Of a stretch of 22,908 nucleotides of DNA, positions 15,360-22,908 are shown piece by piece. The stretch spans positions 1 to 22,908 of the forward strand of contig CALGVO010000033.1 in the NCBI GenBank assembly GCA_937930135.1, given 5' to 3'. Numbering within the stretch: position 1 is the stretch's first letter; the number at the start of each line of letters is the position of its first letter. Position numbers and translations under genes: made by a program. Origin of the DNA: an uncultured Synechococcus sp. (lineage in GTDB: Bacteria; Cyanobacteriota; Cyanobacteriia; PCC-6307; Cyanobiaceae). The notes beneath the pieces were generated by a model. It saw only the letters and a program-made list of their open reading frames with translations. It ran no database searches and was not told the origin of the DNA.

Positions 15360-17435
15360 GTGGCTCGCGCCTTTCCCCTGGAACGCGTCAGAAATATCGG
15401 TATCGCCGCCCATATCGACGCTGGCAAAACCACCACCACCGAACGAATTTTGTTCTATTCCGGGGTGGTGCACAAGATTGGTGAGGTGCATGATGGCGCC
15501 GCCGTCACCGACTGGATGGCCCAGGAGCGCGAACGCGGGATCACCATCACGGCGGCCGCCATCTCCACCAGTTGGAAAGACCACAGAATTAATATCATTG
15601 ATACTCCCGGTCACGTGGACTTCACCATCGAGGTGGAGCGTTCCATGCGTGTTCTCGATGGTGTAATCGCTGTGTTCTGCGCTGTGGGTGGTGTACAGCC
15701 CCAGTCGGAAACCGTCTGGCGCCAGGCCGATCGCTACTCCGTGCCCCGCATGGTGTTCGTCAACAAGATGGACCGCACCGGTGCTGATTTCCTCAAGGTG
15801 CATGGTCAGATCAAGGATCGCTTGAAGGCCAATGCGGTGCCGATCCAGCTTCCGATCGGTGCAGAAGGTGATCTCAGTGGCATCATCGACCTCGTCGCTA
15901 ATAAGGCCTACATCTACAAAGATGATTTAGGGAAAGACATCGACATCACCGATGTTCCAGCAGACATGGCCGATGAAGTTGCGGAGTGGCGCAACACCTT
16001 GATGGAAGCGGTGGCGGAAACCGATGAGGCCCTGATTGAGAAATTCCTGGAAACGGGTGAGCTCAGCGACGAGGAACTCAAGAACGGAATCCGTATTGGG
16101 GTTCTGAAGCATGGACTGGTGCCGATGCTCTGTGGCTCCGCCTTCAAGAACAAAGGTGTGCAGCTGGTGCTCGACGCGGTGGTTGACTATCTTCCCGCCC
16201 CAGTGGACGTCCCCCCCATTCAGGGTGTGCTGCCCGATGGCAAAGAAGCGGTGCGTCCTTCCGACGACAACGCTCCGTTCAGCGCCCTGGCCTTCAAGGT
16301 GATGGCCGATCCCTACGGCAAGCTCACCTTCGTGCGGATGTATTCCGGCGTGCTGGAGAAAGGCAGCTATGTGCTCAATTCCACCAAAGGGGAAAAGGAA
16401 CGCATCTCCCGCCTGGTGGTGCTGAAGGCCGACGACCGGGAAGAGGTGGATGAACTGCGCGCCGGTGACCTTGGAGCCGTTCTGGGCTTGAAAGCCACCA
16501 CCACCGGTGACACCCTCTGTGCAGCGGACGATCCCATCGTTCTCGAGACCCTGTTCGTGCCCGAGCCGGTGATCTCGGTGGCCGTGGAACCCAAAACCAA
16601 GGGCGACATGGAGAAGCTTTCGAAGGCCTTGGTTGCCCTCGCCGAAGAAGATCCCACCTTCCGTGTCAACACCGACGCTGAAACCGGCCAGACCGTGATT
16701 GCCGGCATGGGCGAACTTCACCTGGAAATCCTCGTGGACCGCATGTTGCGGGAATTCAAGGTGGAAGCCAACATCGGCGCACCACAGGTGTCGTACCGCG
16801 AAACGATTCGCGCCTCAGCACGGGGCGAGGGCAAGTTCTCTCGCCAGACCGGCGGTAAGGGCCAGTACGGCCACGTGGTGATCGAAATGGAGCCCGGCGA
16901 ACCCGAGTCTGGCTTTGAGTTCGTCAACAAAATTGTTGGCGGTGTCGTTCCCAAGGAATTCATCAAGCCCTCTGAAATGGGCATGAAGGAAACCTGTGAG
17001 TCCGGCGTCATCGCTGGATTCCCCATGATCGACGTCAAAGTCACCATGGTGGACGGGTCTTACCACGATGTTGACTCGTCGGAAATGGCGTTCAAAATCG
17101 CCGGCTCCATGGCCTTCAAAGATGCGGTGAAGAAGTGCAATCCCGTGCTGCTCGAACCGATGATGAAGGTCGAGGTCGAGATCCCCGAGGATTTCCTTGG
17201 CTCGATCATCGGCGACCTGTCATCCCGCCGGGGACAGGTTGAAGGTCAGGCCATTGACGATGGCACGTCAAAGGTCTCGGCCAAGGTGCCCTTGGCCGAA
17301 ATGTTCGGCTACGCCACAGAGCTCCGATCCATGACCCAGGGTCGGGGTATCTTCTCGATGGAATTCAGCCACTACGAGGATGTTCCTCGCAACGTCGCTG
17401 AAGCCATCATCTCCAAGAATCAGGGCAATTCCTGA
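15360..17435 (+). CDS. fusA: Elongation factor G
   Basis: EF-G uses GTP hydrolysis to move tRNAs and mRNA through the ribosome. The 691 residues show the G domain motifs AHIDAGKTTTTERIL (P loop), the switch region QERERGITITAAA, DTPGHVDF and NKMDRTGAD, then domain II, and the domain IV/V blocks (RQTGGKGQYGHVVIE, GSIIGDLSSRRGQVEG). Length is normal for bacterial EF-G. The start is GTG at 15360 (VARAFPLERVRNIG), with GGAG at 15350-15353 as the ribosome binding site six bases before it. The 5' third contains some AT-rich codon runs (for instance around 15590-15605) that are unusual for this GC-rich window. tuf follows after 42 bases. Confidence 0.98.
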   Translation: MARAFPLERVRNIGIAAHIDAGKTTTTERILFYSGVVHKIGEVHDGAAVTDWMAQERERGITITAAAISTSWKDHRINIIDTPGHVDFTIEVERSMRVLDGVIAVFCAVGGVQPQSETVWRQADRYSVPRMVFVNKMDRTGADFLKVHGQIKDRLKANAVPIQLPIGAEGDLSGIIDLVANKAYIYKDDLGKDIDITDVPADMADEVAEWRNTLMEAVAETDEALIEKFLETGELSDEELKNGIRIGVLKHGLVPMLCGSAFKNKGVQLVLDAVVDYLPAPVDVPPIQGVLPDGKEAVRPSDDNAPFSALAFKVMADPYGKLTFVRMYSGVLEKGSYVLNSTKGEKERISRLVVLKADDREEVDELRAGDLGAVLGLKATTTGDTLCAADDPIVLETLFVPEPVISVAVEPKTKGDMEKLSKALVALAEEDPTFRVNTDAETGQTVIAGMGELHLEILVDRMLREFKVEANIGAPQVSYRETIRASARGEGKFSRQTGGKGQYGHVVIEMEPGEPESGFEFVNKIVGGVVPKEFIKPSEMGMKETCESGVIAGFPMIDVKVTMVDGSYHDVDSSEMAFKIAGSMAFKDAVKKCNPVLLEPMMKVEVEIPEDFLGSIIGDLSSRRGQVEGQAIDDGTSKVSAKVPLAEMFGYATELRSMTQGRGIFSMEFSHYEDVPRNVAEAIISKNQGNS

Positions 17436-17477
17436 TCTCTACTCAACCCTAATCCCACCCCCGATTCTTTAAAACCA

Positions 17478-18677
<1,200 letters not shown>

Positions 18678-18697
18678 TCGCACGTCGATGAGTCTCG

Positions 18698-18738
18698 GGG
18701 GATGGTCCTGCCCTAGCGGGGCCATCCCCTACAGTTTT
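18698..18738 (+). terminator. Rho-independent-like terminator between tuf and rpsJ
   Basis: A 13-bp stem (left arm 18698-18710, right arm 18717-18729, two T-G wobbles) closes a 6-base loop CCCTAG and is followed five bases later by TTTT (18735-18738). This is the strongest terminator-like structure in the window. The T run is short and slightly displaced, so partial read-through into rpsJ is likely. Confidence 0.72.
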
Positions 18739-18749
18739 CAAGACGAACC

Positions 18750-18779
18750 TTGACAATTCACGGCTTCCGCCACCGGCGG
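18750..18779 (+). promoter_or_regulatory. rpsJ leader: isolated TTGACA and small hairpin
   Basis: TTGACA (18750-18755) is a perfect -35 hexamer, but no AT-rich -10 is seen 16-18 bases later. Instead, CCGCC (18767-18771) and GGCGG (18775-18779) form a 5-bp hairpin 20 bases before the rpsJ ATG. An alternative -10 is TACAGT (18730-18735), overlapping the terminator tail. Which of these is used cannot be decided from sequence. Confidence 0.3.
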
Positions 18780-18799
18780 GGTCCACTCTTTCGCTTTCC

Positions 18800-19120
18800 A
18801 TGTCCACTGCCATTGCTCAGCAGAAGATTCGCATCCGCCTAAAGGCGTTTGATCGCCGCATGCTGGATCTCTCCTGCGACAAAATCATTGAAACGGCCGA
18901 CAACACGGCGGCGACCGCCATCGGCCCCATTCCCCTCCCCACAAAACGCAAAATCTATTGCGTGCTGCGTTCACCCCATGTGGACAAGGATTCCCGCGAA
19001 CATTTCGAGACCCGCACCCACCGCCGGATCATCGACATCTACAGCCCCTCGGCGAAGACGATTGACGCCCTGATGAAACTGGATCTTCCCAGTGGTGTCG
19101 ATATTGAAGTGAAGCTCTGA
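18800..19120 (+). CDS. rpsJ: 30S ribosomal protein S10
   Basis: S10 is a 30S head protein and also the NusE antitermination factor. The 106 residues contain the full family pattern: QQKIRIRLKAFDRRMLDLSC, ADNTAATAIGPIPLPTKRKI, RSPHVDKDSREHFETRTHRRIID and a C-terminal LDLPSGVDIEVKL. Cyanobacteria place this gene at the end of the str cluster, not at the head of the S10 operon as in E. coli, and this window follows that arrangement. It is separated from tuf by 122 bases containing a terminator-like hairpin. Confidence 0.98.
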   Translation: MSTAIAQQKIRIRLKAFDRRMLDLSCDKIIETADNTAATAIGPIPLPTKRKIYCVLRSPHVDKDSREHFETRTHRRIIDIYSPSAKTIDALMKLDLPSGVDIEVKL

Positions 19121-19176
19121 GCCTCCCCGTCCCCCGGGTCAGCTGCCTAGGATTGCTGTGATTGCAATGAAACTGC

Positions 19177-19833
19177 GTGGCTGACCTGTCCGTCAGAGAG
19201 TTACCGCTGTTCCCTCTGCCGGATGTCGTTCTCTTTCCGAGTGAGGTGCTGCCACTCCACATCTTCGAGTCGCGCTACCGGATGATGCTCAAGAGCGTGC
19301 TCGAAGATGATCGCCGTTTCGGCGTTGTGCGCTGGGATCCACAGAATCAAGCGATGGCTGCGGTGGGGTGCTGTGCCGAGGTTCTGCAGCATCAAACCGC
19401 CGATGACGGTCGCAGCAACATCGTGACCTTGGGCCAACAGCGCTTCCGGGTGCTGGATGTGGTGCGCGAGACCCCCTTTCGCACGGCCATGGTGAGCTGG
19501 ATCGAAGATGAGCCGGTCACGGCCGAATCCGACCTCGAATCACTCACTCGCTCCGTCGATCACGCCCTCAGGGATGTGGTGGAACTGACCGGGAAACTGA
19601 CCGGATCACCCGCCAGCCTTCCCGATGACCTTCCCGATCTGCCTCGGGAACTGTCGTTCTGGATCGGCGCCCACCTGGGAGGTCCTGTGGCAGACCAGCA
19701 ACAGGAGTTGCTGGAACTCACCAGCACCCGGAAGCGCCTGGAACAGGAGTTCGCCATGCTCGATGAAACACGCCGCCAGTTGGCGGCGCGGACAGTGCTC
19801 CGCGACACATTGGCGAATTCAGAGGGATGCTGA
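19177..19833 (+). CDS. LON peptidase substrate-binding-domain protein
   Basis: The 218-residue protein is a stand-alone LON N-terminal domain: it opens with RELPLFPLPDVVLFPSEVLPLHIFESRYRMM, the hallmark, and later has FGVVRWD, GRSNIVTLGQQRFRVLDV and a helical C-terminal half. No ATPase or protease domain is present, so it is not the Lon protease; the domain is thought to bind protein substrates, but the cellular role of the free form is not established. The start is GTG at 19177, just before the first conserved strand; no ATG fits. TAGGAT (19148-19153) is a plausible -10. Its stop overlaps the next gene by 7 bases, which suggests coupled translation with the MPBQ methyltransferase. Confidence 0.88.
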   Translation: MADLSVRELPLFPLPDVVLFPSEVLPLHIFESRYRMMLKSVLEDDRRFGVVRWDPQNQAMAAVGCCAEVLQHQTADDGRSNIVTLGQQRFRVLDVVRETPFRTAMVSWIEDEPVTAESDLESLTRSVDHALRDVVELTGKLTGSPASLPDDLPDLPRELSFWIGAHLGGPVADQQQELLELTSTRKRLEQEFAMLDETRRQLAARTVLRDTLANSEGC

Positions 19834-20798
19834 GCGCCACCAGCATCGCGCTGGCCCTTGGCATTCCCACGGCCGCCGCTGCGGTGGGCCTTTCCATCTG
19901 GAGTCGCCGCAATCGCGCCTATCACTCCAGCGCCAGTGTGGCTGCGGCTTACGACGCCTGGACCAACGATCGCTTGCTCGAGCAGCTCTGGGGCGAACAC
20001 GTGCACCTCGGGCACTACGGCGATCCGCCGCGGCGCCGAGACTTCCGGGCCGCCAAGGCCGATTTCGTGCATGCCCTCGTGCACTGGAGTGGCCTCGATC
20101 AGCTGCCCCCCGGCTCGCGCCTCCTCGATGTGGGCTGCGGCATTGGCGGCAGCGCCAGGATCCTGGCGCGTGAGTACGGCTTTGATGTTCTCGGAATCAG
20201 CATCAGTCCCGCTCAGGTGGCCCGCGCCACCAGCCTCACCCCCACGGGTCTGAATTGCCGCTTTGCGGTGATGGATGCCCTCGATCTGCAACTCGCCGAC
20301 GGCCAGTTTGATGCCGTGTGGAGCGTCGAGGCCGGTCCTCACATGCCCGACAAACAGCGTTATGCCGATGAACTGTTGCGCGTGCTCCGCCCCGGCGGCG
20401 TTCTCGCCGTGGCGGACTGGAACCGCCGCGATGCCTCCGACGGGACAATGTCGGGGCTCGAGCGGCAGGTGATGCACCAGCTGCTCACCCAGTGGGCCCA
20501 TCCGGAATTCGCCAGCATTAAAGGCTTCTGCGCCAATCTCAACGCCAGTCCTTACCACCATGGCGGCACTATCGTCAGCGCCGACTGGACCGCGGCGACC
20601 CTGCCCTCCTGGATTGACTCGATCGTGGAGGGTGTGCGTCGCCCCGGCGCCGTGCTCAGCATCGGCCCTAAAGCTGTGCTGCAGGGCTTAAGGGAAACGC
20701 CGACGCTTCTTCTGATGCACTGGGCGTTCGCCACCGGGCTGATGCAGTTCGGGGTGTTCCGCCGTGATCAGTCGGGCTCCAACTCCGTGCTCGGATAG
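19827..20798 (+). CDS. MPBQ/MSBQ methyltransferase (tocopherol and plastoquinone pathway, Sll0418 type)
   Basis: The enzyme methylates 2-methyl-6-phytyl- and 2-methyl-6-solanyl-benzoquinol using S-adenosylmethionine, leading to tocopherol and possibly plastoquinone. The 323-residue sequence closely follows what I recall of Synechocystis Sll0418: a membrane anchor (residues 4-25), then SVAAAYDAWTNDRLLEQLWG, EHVHLGHYGDPP, the SAM motif LLDVGCGIGGSARIL (about 99-113), VWSVEAGPHMPDKQRYA, LRVLRPGGVLAVADWN and a C-terminal TLLLMHWAFATGLMQFGVF. It belongs to the gamma-tocopherol-methyltransferase-like class. The ATG at 19827 has AGAGGG close upstream inside the end of the LON-domain gene. The 3' end overlaps convergent pheA by 31 bases. 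Confidence 0.9.
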   Translation: MLSATSIALALGIPTAAAAVGLSIWSRRNRAYHSSASVAAAYDAWTNDRLLEQLWGEHVHLGHYGDPPRRRDFRAAKADFVHALVHWSGLDQLPPGSRLLDVGCGIGGSARILAREYGFDVLGISISPAQVARATSLTPTGLNCRFAVMDALDLQLADGQFDAVWSVEAGPHMPDKQRYADELLRVLRPGGVLAVADWNRRDASDGTMSGLERQVMHQLLTQWAHPEFASIKGFCANLNASPYHHGGTIVSADWTAATLPSWIDSIVEGVRRPGAVLSIGPKAVLQGLRETPTLLLMHWAFATGLMQFGVFRRDQSGSNSVLG

Positions 20799-21613
20799 GC
20801 GCCGAATTGGCTCAGGTGTTCGCAGAAGGGAGACATCCGCTCCGTGAGGGCACTGAGCAGCAGACCATCGTCTTCAGGGGGCAACTCCACATCCACAAAA
20901 AACACGTATTCACCCAGTTCGCGCTTCGACGGTCGCGATTCAATCCGACTCATGTTCAGGCCCAGCGCCGCCACAGCGCCCAGGGCCTCCAGAAGGGCTC
21001 CAGGAGCGTTGCGATGCAGTGAGAAGGCAAGGCTGGCCACGTCACCTGATTGGCTTCGATCGCCGCGTTGCAACAAGAGAAATCGGGTGCAGTTGCCAAT
21101 GGCGTCATTGATCGGATAAGCCAACACCTCCAGCGCTCCCGGCGAGGCGAGCGAACGGCTGGCGATCGCCGCTCGGAACTGGCTGCCTTGCACCATGCGT
21201 GCGGCTTCCGCCGTGGAGCTGGTGGGGAGCTGCAGGGCACCGGGCAGATGCTCCGCCAACCAGCCACTGCACTGGGCCAGGGCCTGGGGGTGGGAAAGCA
21301 CTTCCGAGATCTGCTCCAGGCGGCCACTGCTGAGCAGGGCATGACGGATCGGGAGCACCAGCGCCCTGCGAATGCACAGCTCCGGATGGGACCAGAGACC
21401 ATCGAGGCTGGCGGTCACCCCGCCCTCCACGGAATTCTCCACGGGCACCACGGCGGCGCCGCAACGGCCATCGGCCACGTGCTCCACGACCGACCGCAGG
21501 CCAGCGCAGGGAACCAGCTCCACCGCCTCCAGGCCTTCCAGCCTGACCATGGCACGAGCTGCACGCTCGCCATAGGTCCCTTCCGGCCCGAGAAAAGCCA
21601 CGCGGGTGGGCAT
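20768..21613 (-). CDS. pheA: Prephenate dehydratase
   Basis: The enzyme converts prephenate to phenylpyruvate, the phenylalanine-specific step. The 281-residue protein begins TRVAFLGPEGTYGERAA and has VVPVENSVEGGVTASLDGL (about 56-74), the catalytic Thr-Arg-Phe at 176-178 (NCTRFLLL), and an ACT regulatory domain (about 193-275) with GALLEALGAVAALGLNMSRIESRPSK and GEYVFFVDVE. There is no chorismate mutase domain, so it is monofunctional. The conserved ESRP motif of the ACT domain implies feedback inhibition by phenylalanine. The ATG at 21613 is chosen because it directly precedes the first conserved strand. It diverges from the DUF1997-like gene with a very short spacer and ends inside the methyltransferase gene. 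Confidence 0.95.
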   Translation of the reverse strand: MPTRVAFLGPEGTYGERAARAMVRLEGLEAVELVPCAGLRSVVEHVADGRCGAAVVPVENSVEGGVTASLDGLWSHPELCIRRALVLPIRHALLSSGRLEQISEVLSHPQALAQCSGWLAEHLPGALQLPTSSTAEAARMVQGSQFRAAIASRSLASPGALEVLAYPINDAIGNCTRFLLLQRGDRSQSGDVASLAFSLHRNAPGALLEALGAVAALGLNMSRIESRPSKRELGEYVFFVDVELPPEDDGLLLSALTERMSPFCEHLSQFGAYPSTELEPD

Positions 21614-21664
21614 CGATTCGTTCCACAGACACTCGATAGGATCATGCCGCGTCTGCCGCCGCCC
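21614..21664. promoter_or_regulatory. Divergent pheA / DUF1997 start region
   Basis: Only 30 or 51 bases separate the two start codons, depending on the start used for the plus-strand gene. TAGGAT (21637-21642) is the one recognisable -10-like hexamer on the plus strand. The pheA promoter must therefore lie partly inside the DUF1997-like coding region. Confidence 0.35.
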
Positions 21665-22186
21665 ATGCCCCTGGCCTTCCGCGCCAGCCAGCACCTGGAT
21701 CTTCCTGTCCATGAGCAGGTGGAGGCACTGCCGGCCTACCTCCAGGAAACCGACCGGGTCGTGAAGGCCCTCCTGGATCCTCAGCAGCTGACCCTGCTGT
21801 CTCCCGGCCGGTACCGCTACACCGTCACCACCCTGCAGGTGTTTCAGTTGCGGGTGAAGCCAGTGGTGAGCCTGGAGGTCACCCATTCCGACCATCAGCT
21901 GATCATGCGGGCGATCGAGGCCGATCTTGAAGGTCTCGGCCTGGTGGATGATTTTCAGTTGAGCCTGGAAGCGGTGCTGGAAGCCAGCGACTCCGGTCTG
22001 CAGGGACTGGCCACACTCGGAGTGCAGGTGAGTCAGCCGCCCTTGCTGCGCCTGATTCCTCGCAAGGTGCTGGAAAGCACCGGCGAATCCATCCTCAACG
22101 GCATCCTCCTCACGATCAAGGGACGCGTCGGTCGCCAGCTGGTGGCGGACTTTCAGGCCTGGTGCCGGAATCCGGCATCGCGCTGA
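21665..22186 (+). CDS. DUF1997-family protein
   Basis: The product is about 173 residues and begins PLAFRASQHLDLPV. It has LLDPQQLTLLSPGRYRYTVTTLQVFQLRVKPVVSLEV, LEASDSGLQGLATLGVQVSQPPLLRLIPRKVLESTGE and ILLTIKGRVGRQLVADFQAWC, a pattern I associate with the DUF1997 proteins conserved in cyanobacteria and plastids. No function is established; the fold is probably a beta-rich lipid- or ligand-binding type, which is inference. Two ATG codons fit: 21644 and 21665. A TAGGAT hexamer at 21637-21642 looks like a -10; a transcript from it would start near 21649, so 21665 is preferred. The 3' end overlaps the end of rnhB on the other strand by 71 bases. Confidence 0.8.
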   Translation: MPLAFRASQHLDLPVHEQVEALPAYLQETDRVVKALLDPQQLTLLSPGRYRYTVTTLQVFQLRVKPVVSLEVTHSDHQLIMRAIEADLEGLGLVDDFQLSLEAVLEASDSGLQGLATLGVQVSQPPLLRLIPRKVLESTGESILNGILLTIKGRVGRQLVADFQAWCRNPASR

Positions 22187-22754
22187 ACAGCTTGCGCAGA
22201 AAGGTGCGGCGATGCAGAGGTGTGGGGCCATGGCTCAGCAGCGCCTGGCGATGCCCGGCGGTGCCGTAGCCGGCATGGCGCTCCAGTCCGTAACCAGGGA
22301 AACGGGAGGCTAGACGCTGGATCAGGCCATCACGGGCTTGCTTGGCCAACACACTGGCGGCGGCTATGGAGGCACAGAGACTGTCACCTCGCACGATCGT
22401 CTCCTGGGGTCCCAGCCAGGTCCGGAGCGGCAACACCCCATCCACCAGCACCAGATCAGGACATCGAGGCAGGCGCTGCAGGGCGCGCAGCATCGCCAGC
22501 TCGGTCGCTGCGCGGATGCCTCCGCTGTCAATGTCCCGCGCCGAGGCCTGCCCCAGGGCCCAGGCGCAGGCCTCGGATTCAATCAACGGCACCAGCTGGG
22601 CACGACGACGCTGGCTGAGCCGCTTGCTGTCGGTGAGCCCTTGGGCAAGCAGTCGCGATGCTGCGGGCTCCGACAACACCACGGCCGCAGCCAGTACCGG
22701 ACCGAACCAACAGCCCCGGCCGACTTCATCCACCCCCGCCGTCCATTCCGCCAT
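22116..22754 (-). CDS. rnhB: Ribonuclease HII
   Basis: RNase HII cuts RNA-DNA hybrids and starts removal of single ribonucleotides from DNA. The 212-residue protein has the family signature GVDEVGRGCWFGPVLAAAV with D9 and E10, the third acidic residue D105 (LVLVDGVLPL), and SLCASIAAASVLAKQARDG with a further Asp at 142, followed by GYGLERHAGYGT and HRRTFL near the end. Translation could begin further upstream in the same frame, but the ATG at 22754 places GVDEVGRG at the usual distance from the start and lies 19 bases after the rne stop. The last ~23 residues after HRRTFLRKL are a Pro/Arg-rich extension that lies almost entirely in the overlap with the convergent DUF1997-like gene. Pairing with rne is common in cyanobacteria. 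Confidence 0.93.
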   Translation of the reverse strand: MAEWTAGVDEVGRGCWFGPVLAAAVVLSEPAASRLLAQGLTDSKRLSQRRRAQLVPLIESEACAWALGQASARDIDSGGIRAATELAMLRALQRLPRCPDLVLVDGVLPLRTWLGPQETIVRGDSLCASIAAASVLAKQARDGLIQRLASRFPGYGLERHAGYGTAGHRQALLSHGPTPLHRRTFLRKLFSAMPDSGTRPESPPPAGDRRVP

Positions 22755-22773
22755 CGCGGCTCTGGACAGGGAA

Positions 22774-22908
22774 TCAATCCGCCGTGGCCGCCGAGGAACG
22801 GCGACGGCGGCGGCGAGGCTCCTGATCCGGATCGACGCCCTCATCGGCGCTGGTGGCAGGAGAAGCCATGGTGCTGACGGGTTCAGGCATCTGAGGTTCA
22901 GGCATCTG
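22774..22908 (-). CDS. rne: Ribonuclease E, C-terminal tail (partial)
   Basis: Only the last 44 residues and stop are in the window; the catalytic part lies beyond the right edge. The tail reads as a low-complexity stretch with two QMPEP repeats, then an acidic linker and the sequence RRRRRRSSA, followed by ATAD and the stop. In cyanobacterial RNase E a terminal arginine-rich nonapeptide of this sequence docks polynucleotide phosphorylase, forming the minimal cyanobacterial degradosome. The exact match, together with rnhB 19 bases downstream, supports the rne assignment in spite of the short fragment. A 14-base direct repeat (22880-22893 and 22895-22908) encodes the QMPEP duplication. Confidence 0.85.
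   Translation of the reverse strand, partial: QMPEPQMPEPVSTMASPATSADEGVDPDQEPRRRRRRSSAATAD
22880..22908. repeat. Tandem repeat (15-bp period) in the rne tail
   Basis: GGTTCAGGCATCTG occurs at 22880-22893 and 22895-22908 with one base between, and may continue past the window edge. On the coding strand it encodes repeated QMPEP, so copy-number change would keep the frame. Confidence 0.8.

Noticed and set aside
19560..20561. 333-codon open frame on the minus strand opposite the LON-domain and methyltransferase genes
   Set aside because: It spans two well-supported genes in antisense and shows no family motif.

Overview
The window is GC-rich, very gene-dense chromosomal DNA from a cyanobacterium, most likely a picocyanobacterium of the Synechococcus/Cyanobium type. 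The evidence is a ferredoxin-type glutamate synthase, a CbiG-CobJ fusion, a methyltransferase very close to the cyanobacterial MPBQ/MSBQ methyltransferase (Sll0418 type), the str cluster in the order rpsL-rpsG-fusA-tuf-rpsJ, and an RNase E tail ending in the cyanobacterial RRRRRRSSA PNPase-docking peptide. I see no insertion sequence, phage gene, CRISPR array, rRNA or integration site. No stretch above 300 bases lacks a gene; the longest spacers are about 80-120 bases.

Layout. Bases 1-2126 hold the 3' end of an unidentified gene with an acidic, Pro/Glu-rich tail, coupled by a TTGA overlap to the CbiG-CobJ fusion (cobalamin ring synthesis). A tRNA-Pro(CGG) on the minus strand lies head to head with lipA (lipoyl synthase). 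Bases 3096-7197 form an export locus. On the minus strand are an HlyD-type adaptor, a 67-residue membrane protein and a FUSC-like permease; diverging from them is a TolC-like outer-membrane channel. Bases 7157-12123 (minus) carry ferredoxin glutamate synthase followed by a small YCII-family protein. Bases 12215-14268 (plus) encode a phosphodiester glycosidase (NAGPA) family protein and an IscA/HesB-like protein.

Bases 14344-19120 are the str translation cluster (S12, S7, EF-G, EF-Tu, S10), with a hairpin touching the rpsL start codon, a second hairpin between rpsG and fusA, and a strong terminator-like hairpin between tuf and rpsJ. Next come a LON-substrate-binding-domain protein and the tocopherol/plastoquinone-pathway methyltransferase, which overlap by 7 bases. 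The window ends with pheA (minus), a DUF1997-like gene (plus), and the rne-rnhB pair (minus).

Most of the content is core metabolism and translation. The points most worth a second look are: the compact efflux locus with its small membrane protein; an in-frame stop between a good ribosome binding site and the NAGPA-family frame, next to a 12-bp direct repeat of period 20; the hairpins in the str cluster; and the fact that all four convergent protein-gene pairs overlap at their 3' ends, leaving no room for intergenic terminators.
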